This document shows positions 54,210 through 62,862 of a stretch of DNA of 64,000 nucleotides, piece after piece. The stretch lies in contig NZ_CP113529.1 of NCBI RefSeq assembly GCF_026723865.1, positions 2,852,001 through 2,916,000 of the forward strand, given 5' to 3'. The number at the start of each line of letters is the position of its first letter. The stretch's first letter is position 1. The notes under the pieces were generated by a model, which ran no database searches, was not told the DNA's origin, and saw only the letters and a list, made by a program, of their open reading frames with translations. The translations under genes and the position numbers were made by a program. The stretch is from Mycobacterium sp. Aquia_216. Lineage in GTDB: Bacteria > Actinomycetota > Actinomycetes > Mycobacteriales > Mycobacteriaceae.

Positions 54210-55051
54210 AACTGGTAGCGCAGGATTCGTGCTTTGCGGGCGGATACCTCGAACATCCCGGAAACCTTGGTAGCGAACCGAATCCAGCCCGGAAACAGCT
54301 CGACCTCGGGAGCGTGTGCCAGGCTGGCCTCTTCGACCAACTTCAACCGCGGATTCCATTGTTCGGGCACTCGCGGGTCTTCGAACCCCGGATAACCCCA
54401 TTGCGCGCCGACGCTGCTGAACATCCGTTGCGGGGCCAGTTTCACCGCGAGCCGGCTGAACCAGCCGATGCGGCCGTAGTCGTTGAAGGCCAACTCCCCG
54501 GAGGTGAAGTACGTGGTGACGCGCCGAAAGGCGGCGATCAGCACCGGCTCGGACAGGAACGCGAACAGCCCGTCGGCGATCACCATGACGGGCCGATCCG
54601 CGGGGATGGTGTTGGGCCAGCTCTGGTCGGCCACCGATGCGGTCAACACGTGGGCTCGCTCGCTGGTCGGCATCAGCTGGTTGCGCAGCGCACTGACCCC
54701 CGGCAGGTCGACGCTGTACCAGTCGACGCTGTCGGGCGGGCACACCCGAAACGGGCCCGAGTCCAGGCCGGCGCCGAGATCGACGACGACGGCGTCCGGA
54801 TGCTCGGAGGTGAATGCCCTTACCCTTTCGTCGAGCATCTTGGCGCGCAGCGCCGTCTGGCAGACCACGCTCGCGGGGATGCCGAGTCCCGCGAAGTCGA
54901 AGTCGATCTTGTCGACGATGTCGGCGGCGAGGGTGTCTCCGAGAATGGGCTGCGGCCATTGGCTGTCCAGCGCGCGGGCGTATTGGGTCAGCAACGCGGT
55001 CTGTTCGAGCGGCGTGAGGTCGTGCGCGCCAGCACGGGGTTTGGACCGCAT
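54206..55051 (-). CDS. leucine carboxyl methyltransferase-family (PPM1/TIGR00027-type) methyltransferase
   Basis: A 281-residue protein of the LCMT family that is expanded in mycobacteria. The family reads through LTPLEQTALLTQYARALD, the SAM-binding AVVVDLGAGLDSGPFRV, WYSVDLPGVSALRNQLMP, and PVMVIADGLFAFLSEP. I start at ATG 55051 (MRSKPRAG); the open frame continues 186 bases upstream into sequence unlike the family. Members are often annotated as putative SAM-dependent methyltransferases; physiological substrates are mostly unknown, and polyketide, carboxylate and O-methyl targets have been proposed for relatives. Confidence 0.87.
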   Translation of the reverse strand: MRSKPRAGAHDLTPLEQTALLTQYARALDSQWPQPILGDTLAADIVDKIDFDFAGLGIPASVVCQTALRAKMLDERVRAFTSEHPDAVVVDLGAGLDSGPFRVCPPDSVDWYSVDLPGVSALRNQLMPTSERAHVLTASVADQSWPNTIPADRPVMVIADGLFAFLSEPVLIAAFRRVTTYFTSGELAFNDYGRIGWFSRLAVKLAPQRMFSSVGAQWGYPGFEDPRVPEQWNPRLKLVEEASLAHAPEVELFPGWIRFATKVSGMFEVSARKARILRYQF

Positions 55052-55223
55052 GATCCGAAAGTACTCGGCGTCCGCGGATCGGGCAGTTCGGACTGATGCG
55101 CGAAATCGCGAATTGTGTTCCGTGCCGCCCGACGACGGACGTACGCTCACCGAGGGGATGTGGACAACGCGCAGCTGGTGAGAAGCCGGTCCCGGCACCC
55201 GGCGACACCCTAAGGAGAACGAC

Positions 55224-55268
55224 ATGACCAGAACCAAATCCGCCGCTGCAACGGTGCGCGCGGCGTGA
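55224..55268 (+). CDS. 14-codon ORF overlapping the plsB1 start (candidate leader peptide)
   Basis: AAGGAG at 55212–55217 sits 6 bases before ATG 55224, an ideal ribosome binding site. The ORF encodes MTRTKSAAATVRAA and stops at TGA 55266–55268, which overlaps the plsB1 GTG 55265–55267 (GTGA). plsB1 itself has no ribosome binding site of its own, so ribosomes finishing the short ORF probably re-initiate at the GTG. Whether the peptide itself matters is unknown. Confidence 0.55.
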   Translation: MTRTKSAAATVRAA

Positions 55269-57154
55269 CCGGGGGGCGTCTCGCGACAGCGCGTGAACTC
55301 GGCCGCGTTGGAGCGCGAAAGATGTTGCAGCGCGGCGGAATTATCGATGAATCGGAGACGCCGCTATCAACTGACCCGGCTGCCGTCGCCCAATTGCTCG
55401 GCGCATCATGGTACGACGAGAAACTGGCCAAGCTGGCCGACGAGCTGGGCCGCGACCACGGCGACGTGCGCGCCGAGGCGGCGGGGTACCTGCGCGAGAT
55501 GGCGGCCTCGCTGGACCAGCGGGCGGTGCAGGGGTGGCGCGGATTCAGCCGCTGGCTGATGCGGGCCTACGACGTGCTGGTCGACGAGGACCAGATCACG
55601 CAGCTGCGCAAACTGGATCGCAACGCGACGTTGGCCTTTGCCTTTTCGCACCGGTCGTACTTGGACGGCATGCTGCTGCCGGAAATGATCGTGGCCAACC
55701 GGCTTTCGGCGGCCTTTACGTTCGGCGGGGCCAACCTGAATTTCTTCCCGATGGGTGGCTTCGCCAAGCGCACCGGAACGATTTTCATCCGGCGGCAGAC
55801 CAAAGACATTCCCGTCTACCGATTCGTACTGCGCGCGTACACCGCGCAGCTGGTGCAGGACCACACCAACCTCACCTGGTCGATCGAAGGGGGCCGGACC
55901 CGGACCGGCAAGCTACGGCCCCCAGTGTTCGGGATTCTGCGCTACCTCACCGACGCCGTCGACGAAATCGACGGTCCCGAAGTGTATTTGGTACCGACCT
56001 CGATCGTGTACGACCAGCTGCACGAGGTGGAGGCGATGACCACCGAAGCCTACGGGGCGAAGAAGCGGCCCGAAGACCTGCGCTTCCTGGTCGGATTGGC
56101 CCGCCAGCAAGGCAAGCGGCTTGGTCGCGCCTACCTGGACTTCGGCGAGCCGCTGCCGCTGCGTAAACGCCTCGAGGAAATGCGCGGCGACGAAGTGGGA
56201 ACCGGCACCGAAATCGAACGCATCGCTCTGGACGTCGAACACCGGATCAACCGCGCCACACCGGTCACCCCCACCGCGGTGGTGAGCCTGGCGTTGCTGG
56301 GCGCGGACCGGTCGTTGTCGATCAGCGAGGTGCTGGCCACCGTGCGACCGTTGGCCAGCTACATGACGGCACGCAACTGGGCGGTCGCCGGGGCCGCGGA
56401 CCTGAACAACCGCTCCACGATTCGGTGGACGTTGCACCAGCTCGTCGCCTCCGGGGTGGTCAGCGTGTATGAGGCCGGGACCGAACCGGTCTGGGGGATC
56501 GGCGAGGACCAGCACCTGGTCGCGGCGTTCTACCGCAATACCGCGATCCACATCTTGGTCGATCGCGCGATCGCCGAAACGGCGTTGCTGGCCGCGGCGG
56601 AAAATGCCGAGAACTCCGCGGACGGCATGGTGTCGCCGGTGACGGTGCGCGACGAGGCGCTGAGCTTGCGTGAGTTGCTCAAGTTCGAGTTCTTGTTCTC
56701 CGGCCGAGCCCAGTTCGAGAAGGAGCTTGCCGACGAGGTGCACCTGATTGGGCCGGTGGACACCAGCAAGGCCGCCGCGGCCGCCGACGTACGCGGGCTC
56801 CTGGAATCGGCCGATCTCCTGTTGGCGCATTTGGTGCTGCGACCGTTCCTCGACGCGTACCACATCGTGGCCGACCGACTGGCCGCCCTCGAGGACGAGT
56901 CACTCGACGAAAATGCGTTCCTGGCCGAGTGCCTGGAGTTGGGCAAGCAGTGGGAGCTGCAGCGCACCATCGCCAGCGCCGAGTCGAGGTCGATGGAGCT
57001 CTTCAAGACCGCGCTGCGGTTGGCGCGTCATCGCGAACTGGTCGACGGTGCCGACCGGGAGCACATCGCCAAGCGCCGCCAGGAGTTCGCCGACGAGATC
57101 GCGACGGCGACCAGACGCGTCAATGCGATCGCCGAACTCGCCAGATCGCGCTGA
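55265..57154 (+). CDS. plsB1: glycerol-3-phosphate 1-O-acyltransferase, PlsB family
   Basis: A 629-residue acyltransferase (Rv1551-like). The catalytic HX4D box is FSHRSYLDG at residues ~128–136; acceptor-binding motifs are FFPMGGFAKRTGTIFIRR and LTWSIEGGRTRTGKLRPP, the latter being PlsB block III (E-G-x-R-x-R), and VYLVPTSIVYD is block IV. It acylates glycerol-3-phosphate at sn-1 to start phospholipid and triacylglycerol synthesis. The conserved protein begins near LATARELGRVGARKML, so GTG 55265 is plausible. A short ORF with a strong ribosome binding site overlaps the start. It is followed closely by a DDN-family gene. Confidence 0.93.
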   Translation: MTGGRLATARELGRVGARKMLQRGGIIDESETPLSTDPAAVAQLLGASWYDEKLAKLADELGRDHGDVRAEAAGYLREMAASLDQRAVQGWRGFSRWLMRAYDVLVDEDQITQLRKLDRNATLAFAFSHRSYLDGMLLPEMIVANRLSAAFTFGGANLNFFPMGGFAKRTGTIFIRRQTKDIPVYRFVLRAYTAQLVQDHTNLTWSIEGGRTRTGKLRPPVFGILRYLTDAVDEIDGPEVYLVPTSIVYDQLHEVEAMTTEAYGAKKRPEDLRFLVGLARQQGKRLGRAYLDFGEPLPLRKRLEEMRGDEVGTGTEIERIALDVEHRINRATPVTPTAVVSLALLGADRSLSISEVLATVRPLASYMTARNWAVAGAADLNNRSTIRWTLHQLVASGVVSVYEAGTEPVWGIGEDQHLVAAFYRNTAIHILVDRAIAETALLAAAENAENSADGMVSPVTVRDEALSLRELLKFEFLFSGRAQFEKELADEVHLIGPVDTSKAAAAADVRGLLESADLLLAHLVLRPFLDAYHIVADRLAALEDESLDENAFLAECLELGKQWELQRTIASAESRSMELFKTALRLARHRELVDGADREHIAKRRQEFADEIATATRRVNAIAELARSR

Positions 57155-57233
57155 TCCGCACCCCCCAATCTCGGAAGGTCGGGGCCGCGGCTGGCCACGC
57201 CGCCGGGGCTGAATCGGGCCTAAAGTGGTGAGC

Positions 57234-57671
57234 ATGCCGCTTACAGGTGACTATGCGCCCAGCTCCTCGGATTGGGCTCGTGAGCAAGCCGACAAGTACA
57301 TCGAATCCGGCGGAACCGAAGGTACGGATCTGCAGGGAATACCCGTGATCCTGCTGACCACGGTCGGAGCCAAGACCGGCAAGCTTCGCAAGACTCCGTT
57401 GATGCGCGTCGAGCACAACGGCGAGTACGCCGTCGTCGCCTCGCTCGGCGGGGCGCCGAAAAACCCGGTCTGGTATTACAACATCGCCAAGAACCCACGC
57501 GTCGAGTTGCAGGACGGCACCGTCACCCGCGACTACGACGCCCGAGAGGTGTTCGGCGACGAGAAGGCGGTTTGGTGGGAGCGCGCCGTCGCGGCCTTTC
57601 CGCCCTACGCCGAATACCAGACGAAGACCGAACGCCAGATTCCGGTGTTCGTGTTGACGCCGGTGGGCTGA
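57234..57671 (+). CDS. DDN-family F420-dependent nitroreductase-like protein (Rv1558-like)
   Basis: A 145-residue protein of the deazaflavin-dependent nitroreductase (DDN) family, which uses reduced F420. Signature parts are [40 protein letters not shown] and [20 protein letters not shown]. tuberculosis Rv1558 is a close relative of Ddn, the pretomanid activator, and some members reduce quinones. ATG 57234 ([10 protein letters not shown]) follows a GTG alternative at 57228. The four fumarate reductase genes and the mmpL6-region genes that separate plsB1 from this gene in M. tuberculosis are absent here. Confidence 0.9.
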   Translation: MPLTGDYAPSSSDWAREQADKYIESGGTEGTDLQGIPVILLTTVGAKTGKLRKTPLMRVEHNGEYAVVASLGGAPKNPVWYYNIAKNPRVELQDGTVTRDYDAREVFGDEKAVWWERAVAAFPPYAEYQTKTERQIPVFVLTPVG

Positions 57672-57714
57672 GCCGATTAGGCAGGTGGCGGGGGGTGCGT
57701 GGCACCATTAGTCG

Positions 57715-59013
57715 GTGTCCGCTGACCTGAGCCCGAGCATGTCTCCGTCGCCTCTTCTTTCCGGGGCCGACATTGACAGCGCCGCTCAGCGGATCGCCGC
57801 GGTAGTCACACCCACCCCGCTGCAATACAGCGATCGGCTATCGGCGATCACCGGTGCGCAGGTCTACCTCAAACGCGAAGACCTGCAGATCGTGCGGTCC
57901 TACAAGCTGCGCGGCGCCTACAACCTGCTGGTGCAACTGTCCGACGAGGAGATCGGCGCCGGCGTGGTGTGCTCGTCGGCGGGCAACCACGCGCAGGGGT
58001 TCGCCTACGCCTGCCGGATCCTGGGTTTGCATGGCCGCGTCTACGTGCCGGCCAAGACGCCCAAACAGAAGCGCGACCGGATCCGCTACCACGGGGGAAG
58101 CTTCATCGAGCTGATCGTGGGGGGATCGACCTACGATCTTGCCGCCGAGGCGGCGCTCGAGGACGTGAAGCGCACGGGTGCGACGCTGGTACCCCCATAC
58201 GACGACCCGCGCACGATCGCCGGCCAGGGCACCATCGCCGTCGAAATGCTGGACCAGCTCGACAAGCTCGGTCTCGGGGAGCCCGACCTGGTGGTGGTCC
58301 CGGTAGGTGGTGGCGGCTGCATCGCGGGCATCACGACCTATCTGGCCGAGCGGACGACGAACACCGCGGTGCTGGGTATCGAACCGGCCGGGGCCGCGGC
58401 GATGATGGCCGCGCTGGCCGCCGGAGAGCCGGTGCCGCTGGACCATGTCGACCAGTTCGTCGACGGCGCCGCGGTGAAACGGGCCGGAACGTTGACCCAC
58501 GCCGTGCTGGCCGCCGCGGGCGACATGGTCTCGATCACGGCGGTCGACGAGGGCGCGGTGTGCTCGGCGATGCTGGATCTCTATCAGAACGAGGGCATCA
58601 TCGCCGAGCCCGCGGGCGCGCTGTCGGTCACCGGCCTGCTCGAAGCCGACATCGAGCCGGGATCCACCGTCGTATGCCTCATCTCGGGCGGCAACAACGA
58701 CGTGTCGCGCTATGGCGAGGTGCTCGAGCGCTCCCTCGTCCATCTCGGCCTCAAGCACTACTTCCTGGTGGATTTCCCGCAAGAGCCCGGCGCGTTGCGC
58801 CGGTTCCTCGACGACGTTCTCGGCCCCAACGACGACATCACCCTGTTCGAGTACGTCAAGCGCAACAACCGGGAGACCGGTGAAGCGCTGGTCGGTATTC
58901 AGCTGGGGTCGTCAGCCGAACTGGACGACCTGCTGGCCCGGATGCGCGAGACCGAGATTCACTTCGAGACGTTGCAGCCGGGCTCGCCGGCCTACCGCTA
59001 TCTGCTGTTGTAA
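57715..59013 (+). CDS. ilvA: threonine dehydratase (biosynthetic)
   Basis: A 432-residue PLP enzyme that converts L-threonine to 2-oxobutanoate for isoleucine synthesis, homolog of Rv1559. The PLP lysine is in SYKLRGAYN (residue ~63); SAGNHAQGFAYA and VPVGGGGCIAG hold the substrate and phosphate-binding loops. The C-terminal third (HYFLVDFPQEPGALRRFLDDVLG onward) is a single ACT-like regulatory domain, fewer than the two of E. coli IlvA, as in other actinobacteria. GTG 57715 is the first start giving the full N-terminus. It is monocistronic by spacing. Confidence 0.95.
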   Translation: MSADLSPSMSPSPLLSGADIDSAAQRIAAVVTPTPLQYSDRLSAITGAQVYLKREDLQIVRSYKLRGAYNLLVQLSDEEIGAGVVCSSAGNHAQGFAYACRILGLHGRVYVPAKTPKQKRDRIRYHGGSFIELIVGGSTYDLAAEAALEDVKRTGATLVPPYDDPRTIAGQGTIAVEMLDQLDKLGLGEPDLVVVPVGGGGCIAGITTYLAERTTNTAVLGIEPAGAAAMMAALAAGEPVPLDHVDQFVDGAAVKRAGTLTHAVLAAAGDMVSITAVDEGAVCSAMLDLYQNEGIIAEPAGALSVTGLLEADIEPGSTVVCLISGGNNDVSRYGEVLERSLVHLGLKHYFLVDFPQEPGALRRFLDDVLGPNDDITLFEYVKRNNRETGEALVGIQLGSSAELDDLLARMRETEIHFETLQPGSPAYRYLLL

Positions 59014-59027
59014 CCCGGGGCGGTTCG

Positions 59028-59675
59028 TCACCGCGAGTAGTGCGTCAGATAGTGCGGCGCCGGGGTAGCAGGATCGAGGTCGTCGGCTGGCACCGGTGCG
59101 CCGGCCGTCAGGCTCAGCGGAACCACTCCGGCCCAGTGCGGCAGCGTGCAATCCTCCGGGTCATCGACCGGCCCGCCGGCGCGGACCTTGGCCGAAACCT
59201 CGACCAGGTCAAGAGCGAGCACCGCGGTTGCGGCGAGCTCCCGCGCATTCGGCGCCCGGCAGTCGGCCGCACGTCCGGGCGCGATGTGGTCGAGCAGCGC
59301 GCTCAGCGCCGCCGATTTCTCCTCGGGGTCGTCGACCAAGTGCGCGTCGCCGACCACGACCACCGAGCGATAGGTCAGTGAATGATGCAGCGCCGAGCGA
59401 GCCAGCACCAGTCCGTCGACGAGGGTAGCGGTGGCGCACACGGGCAGCTGATCGTTGGCGCTCAGCATGGGCCGGCTGCCGGTGGAACCGTGCAGGTACA
59501 GGGTTTCGTCCAGGCGGGCGTGCGTCGTCGGCAACACCACCGGCCGGCCGGCGCGCAGGTAGCCCAGGTGGCAGATCAGGGCCTCGTCCAGGATGCGATG
59601 GACGGTGTCGCGGTCGTAGCGAGCGCGTTCCCGGTAGCGGGTGGGCGTCGTTCGGGAGGTGGGGCGGTAGTCCAT
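59028..59675 (-). CDS. pyridoxamine 5'-phosphate oxidase-like flavin protein
   Basis: A 215-residue split β-barrel protein of the PNPOx-like/NimA type. N-terminal RYRERARYDRDTVHRILDEALICHLGYLRAGRPVVLPTTHARLDETLYLHGST is the FMN-binding half; the middle reads ALHHSLTYRSVVVVGDAHLVDD and LVEVSAKVRAGGPVDD, both family hallmarks. ATG 59675 gives the usual start; the open frame upstream runs into the neighbour. The gene is divergent from a MocR-type regulator, and such regulators often control vitamin B6 or flavin-enzyme genes, so regulation by that neighbour is likely. Substrate not determined. Confidence 0.85.
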   Translation of the reverse strand: MDYRPTSRTTPTRYRERARYDRDTVHRILDEALICHLGYLRAGRPVVLPTTHARLDETLYLHGSTGSRPMLSANDQLPVCATATLVDGLVLARSALHHSLTYRSVVVVGDAHLVDDPEEKSAALSALLDHIAPGRAADCRAPNARELAATAVLALDLVEVSAKVRAGGPVDDPEDCTLPHWAGVVPLSLTAGAPVPADDLDPATPAPHYLTHYSR

Positions 59676-59714
59676 CGGATAACCTTCAGTTTGTAATAGA
59701 ACATAATATAATAT
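59676..59714. promoter_or_regulatory. A/T-rich divergent promoter between the PNPOx-like and MocR genes
   Basis: Only 39 bases separate the two start codons. CATAAT at 59702–59707 fits a −10 element whose start point would fall at GTG 59715, implying a leaderless mocR mRNA; TATAAT at 59707–59712 overlaps it. The whole region is far richer in A/T than its surroundings. Confidence 0.5.
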
Positions 59715-61034
59715 GTGCCAGTGCAATACAGCATAGCGGGGACGGGCGCGGAGTCCATCGCCGCCAGCATCGAAGAAGGAATCTCGGCGGGCGCCCTGGC
59801 GCCCGGCGACGCATTGCCCCCGGTGCGGGAACTGGCCGCGCGACTCGGCGTCAACGCCAATACGGCCGCCGCGGCCTACCGCCTGCTCCGCGATCGCGGA
59901 GCCGTGGAAACCTCGGGTCGGCGCGGCACCCGGGTGCGGCACCGCCCCGCGACCAGCCCCCGCTCGCTGCTCGGGCTGGACATCCCCGCCGGAGTGCGCG
60001 ATCTGTCGACCGGAAACCCGGATCCCGCGCTGCTGCCCATCGCTGTGGTACCGCAACATCGTTCGCGCCGGCGCCCGGTGCTGTACGGGGAGCCGGCCAT
60101 GTCGCCGGAGTTGGTCGAACACGCCCGCGCGGCGCTGACCGCCGACGGTGTCCCGGCCGATCATCTCGCGGTAACCAGCGGGGCACTCGATGGCATCGAA
60201 CGGGCGTTGACTGCGCACCTGCGCCCCGGCGACCGGGTGGCCGTCGAGGATCCGGGCTGGGCCAATCTATTGGATCTTATTGCCGCGCTGGGACTTTCGG
60301 TCGAACCAGTGCGGGTGGACGACGACGGTCCGCTGGTTGCCGACGTGGCGCGGGCGCTGGACCGCGGGGTGCGCGCACTCGTGGTCACCACGCGCGCGCA
60401 GAACCCGACCGGTGCGGCACTATCCGCGCAGCGCCGCGGCGAACTGCGTCCGTTGTTGGCCGGCCGCGACGTTCTGGTTGTCGAGGACGATCACTGCGCA
60501 GGCATTTCCGGTGCGCCGCTGCATTCGTTGGCCGGATCGAGCGGCCAGTGGGCATTCGTCCGGTCGGCGTCGAAGGCCTACGGTCCCGACCTGAGGGTCG
60601 CCGTCCTCGCCGGAGACCGGCGCACCGTCGAGCGCGTGCACGGACGACTGCGGCTCGGGCCGGGTTGGGTCAGCCATCTGTTGCAAGACCTCGCGGTGAG
60701 CCTGTGGTCCGACGAGGCCGCGGCGCGTCTGATCCACCGAGCCGAGCAGCGCTACACCCGCAACCGCACTCGGCTGCGCGCCGCCCTGGCCGACCGCGGC
60801 GTCACCGCGTACGGCCACTCGGGGCTCAACGTGTGGATCCCGGTGCCCGACGAGACGGTCGCGATCACCCGGCTGATCAACGCGGGTTGGGCCGCGGCGC
60901 CCGGGACACGATTTCGGGTCGGCACGCCGGCCGGAATCCGCGTCACCATCGCCGATATGACCGAGGCCGAGGTCGATCCGCTCGCCGGCTCGATCGCGGA
61001 CGCGGTGCGCACCGCCGGCCGTAGCAGCGTCTAG
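59715..61034 (+). CDS. MocR/GabR-type transcriptional regulator (GntR DNA-binding plus aminotransferase-like domain)
   Basis: A 439-residue fusion regulator. Residues ~5–75 form a GntR winged helix (ALPPVRELAARLGVNANTAAAAYRLLRDRG); residues ~95–435 are a fold-type I aminotransferase domain with NPTGAALS, VVEDDHCAG and the PLP lysine in RSASKAYGPDLRVAVLAG. MocR regulators sense PLP or an amino acid–PLP adduct and control linked pathways. Its target is probably the divergent PNPOx-like gene 39 bases away, and perhaps itself. GTG 59715 sits just after A/T-rich −10-like sequence, so translation is probably leaderless. Confidence 0.92.
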   Translation: MPVQYSIAGTGAESIAASIEEGISAGALAPGDALPPVRELAARLGVNANTAAAAYRLLRDRGAVETSGRRGTRVRHRPATSPRSLLGLDIPAGVRDLSTGNPDPALLPIAVVPQHRSRRRPVLYGEPAMSPELVEHARAALTADGVPADHLAVTSGALDGIERALTAHLRPGDRVAVEDPGWANLLDLIAALGLSVEPVRVDDDGPLVADVARALDRGVRALVVTTRAQNPTGAALSAQRRGELRPLLAGRDVLVVEDDHCAGISGAPLHSLAGSSGQWAFVRSASKAYGPDLRVAVLAGDRRTVERVHGRLRLGPGWVSHLLQDLAVSLWSDEAAARLIHRAEQRYTRNRTRLRAALADRGVTAYGHSGLNVWIPVPDETVAITRLINAGWAAAPGTRFRVGTPAGIRVTIADMTEAEVDPLAGSIADAVRTAGRSSV

Positions 61035-61056
61035 TGCGGACAGCGCGACGTCAGAT

Positions 61057-61959
61057 TCATTGGGCCTGCCCAGTTTCGGGATGTCCCGTGAGTTCGTCGA
61101 GCCGCGATACGAAAAGTTTCAGCAGTGGCGAGGTGTTCGTTCTGCTGTAGCCGACGGCTACATCGATCGTCGGTGGCGTGCCTACCAGTGGGCGGCTGAC
61201 GACGGAGCGCGGCAGCAATCCCTTGGCGAGAGCGGGCATCAGGGCCAGCCCACCGGTCGACACGACCAGCGATAGGGTCATCGCCATATTGTCCACCTCG
61301 TGATCCGGTTTGATATCGACGTCGGAGCGACGCAGGTAGTCGTCGGTGACGGCGCGCAGCACATTGGCCTTATGGGAAGCGCCGATGAAGATCTCGCCGA
61401 CGAAATCTTGTGGAGACACCGCCTCGCACGCGGTGAGGCGATGGTCCCTTGGCATGAGGACGATCAGCGGCTCGTGATCCACCACGTGGTACCCGAGGTC
61501 GTAGCCCGGCTCCACGCGCATGAAGGCTAAGTCCAGCCGCCCGCGGGTGAGGGCTTGGGCGAGGTTTGGTGAAAGGTCACTGGTGACCACGATCTGGATG
61601 TTCGGCAGTTGGTCGCGCAGCAGATGCGTCGCCCGCGGTAGCCAGTTCATTTCGTGCCCGGTTTGAAAGCCTATGTCGAAGGTCTTCCTGGCTGGCCGTG
61701 CCGCTCTGAGCGCCGCTTCGACGGTGGCATCGACCTGCATCAGCGCGAGTCGGGCGTGATGCAGGAACGCCTTTCCCGCATCGGTTAGTTCCACACCGCG
61801 AACGCTTCGGTTCAGCAGGTCCACGCCGACCTGGCTTTCGAGATCGCGGATCTGCCGGCTCAATGACGGCTGGGAAGTATGTAGCCGTCCCTGCGCGGCC
61901 TCCGTGAGACTGCCCGTCTCCGCGACGGCAATGAAATATCGCAGGTGCCGCAACTCCAT
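61057..61959 (-). CDS. LysR-family transcriptional regulator
   Basis: A 300-residue LTTR. The N-terminal helix-turn-helix is LRHLRYFIAVAETGSLTEAAQGRLHTSQPSLSRQIRDLESQVG, followed by LLNRSVRGVELTDAGKAFL; the effector domain begins near residue 92 with FDIGFQTGHEMNWLP. It belongs to the subgroup with aromatic or carboxylate effectors (CatR/BenM-like look). It is divergent from an SDR gene with 121 bases between the starts, the usual arrangement of an LTTR and its target. Effector unknown. Confidence 0.92.
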   Translation of the reverse strand: MELRHLRYFIAVAETGSLTEAAQGRLHTSQPSLSRQIRDLESQVGVDLLNRSVRGVELTDAGKAFLHHARLALMQVDATVEAALRAARPARKTFDIGFQTGHEMNWLPRATHLLRDQLPNIQIVVTSDLSPNLAQALTRGRLDLAFMRVEPGYDLGYHVVDHEPLIVLMPRDHRLTACEAVSPQDFVGEIFIGASHKANVLRAVTDDYLRRSDVDIKPDHEVDNMAMTLSLVVSTGGLALMPALAKGLLPRSVVSRPLVGTPPTIDVAVGYSRTNTSPLLKLFVSRLDELTGHPETGQAQ

Positions 61960-62018
61960 CGAAAGCCATGCCTTTCAGATATGTCCCCAGCCCCGGAAAG
62001 CCTTTTTCAATCTAGCGG

Positions 62019-62028
62019 TAAGCGCTTA
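62019..62028. promoter_or_regulatory. 10-bp palindrome in the LysR/SDR intergenic region
   Basis: TAAGCGCTTA is a perfect 10-bp palindrome, nearly midway between the divergent starts at 61959 and 62081. It contains a T-N-A dyad as LysR operators do (though shorter than the T-N11-A consensus), within an extended CTAGCGGTAAGCGCTTAGCT context. Good candidate for the LysR site. Confidence 0.5.
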
Positions 62029-62080
62029 GCTTCATGTCATACCGGCATGGCATGTCCACAGACTCCGCCTAAAGGAAAAG

Positions 62081-62827
62081 ATGACTCAACAGGTTGTTCT
62101 CATTACCGGCGCCCTCACCGGCATCGGCCGTGCGACCGCGGTGGCCTTTGCGAACAAAGGCGCCAGGGTCGTCGTGTCCGGCCGACACGACGACGAGGGC
62201 CAGGCCCTTGTCGCGGAGCTGCGAGCGCTGGGCGCCGACGCGGAGTTCGTTCGTGCTGACGTCACGAAGGAGGACGACGTCCGCAACCTCGTCGACAAAG
62301 CGGTCGGGAGATTCGGCCGTCTGGACGTTGCCGTGAACAATGCCGGTGTCGAGGGCGAGACGGGCGTCATCCAGGACACCACCGTGGAAAACTTCAGAGC
62401 CGTTCACGACACGAACGTCCTCGGAGTCCTGCTGAGCATGAAGCACGAACTGCGTGCAATGGCCACTCAAGGCAGCGGCAGCATCGTCAACATCGCCTCG
62501 ACCTACGGGCACAAGGCGGCCGCCGGTGCATCGATTTATGTCAGCAGCAAATTCGCGGTGGAAGGTCTCACGAAGACGGCCGCGCTAGAGCAGGGGAATT
62601 CAGGCATTCGGGTAAACGCCGTCGGCCCAGGCCCGACGGACACCGTGATGCTCGACCGCTTCACCGGTTCAGCGGAAGGCAACGATGCGCTGATAGGGAC
62701 GGTTCCGATGCGTCGTAGGGGAACCCCTCAGGAACTTGCCAACGCCATCGTGTTCATCTCGTCCCCAGAAGCGTCCTACATTTCCGGCACGGTGTTCGAA
62801 GTGGACGGCGGCATGTCGGCGACGTGA
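62081..62827 (+). CDS. short-chain dehydrogenase/reductase, probable LysR target
   Basis: A 248-residue classical SDR of the FabG-like group. LITGALTGIGRATA is the cofactor loop with SGRHDDEG following (NADP preference likely), NNAGVEGE the NNAG motif, VNIASTYGH the Ser, YVSSKFAVEG the Tyr-x3-Lys, and the C-terminal ISGTVFEVDGGMSAT is typical of the family. AAAGGAAAAG just upstream of ATG 62081 is the ribosome binding site. It is divergent from the LysR gene, so induced by its effector. Substrate unknown; many relatives reduce ketones or act on aromatic diols. Confidence 0.92.
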   Translation: MTQQVVLITGALTGIGRATAVAFANKGARVVVSGRHDDEGQALVAELRALGADAEFVRADVTKEDDVRNLVDKAVGRFGRLDVAVNNAGVEGETGVIQDTTVENFRAVHDTNVLGVLLSMKHELRAMATQGSGSIVNIASTYGHKAAAGASIYVSSKFAVEGLTKTAALEQGNSGIRVNAVGPGPTDTVMLDRFTGSAEGNDALIGTVPMRRRGTPQELANAIVFISSPEASYISGTVFEVDGGMSAT

Positions 62828-62862
62828 TCAACCCGCCGACGCGCTGCGCGGCCGCACGTGGG

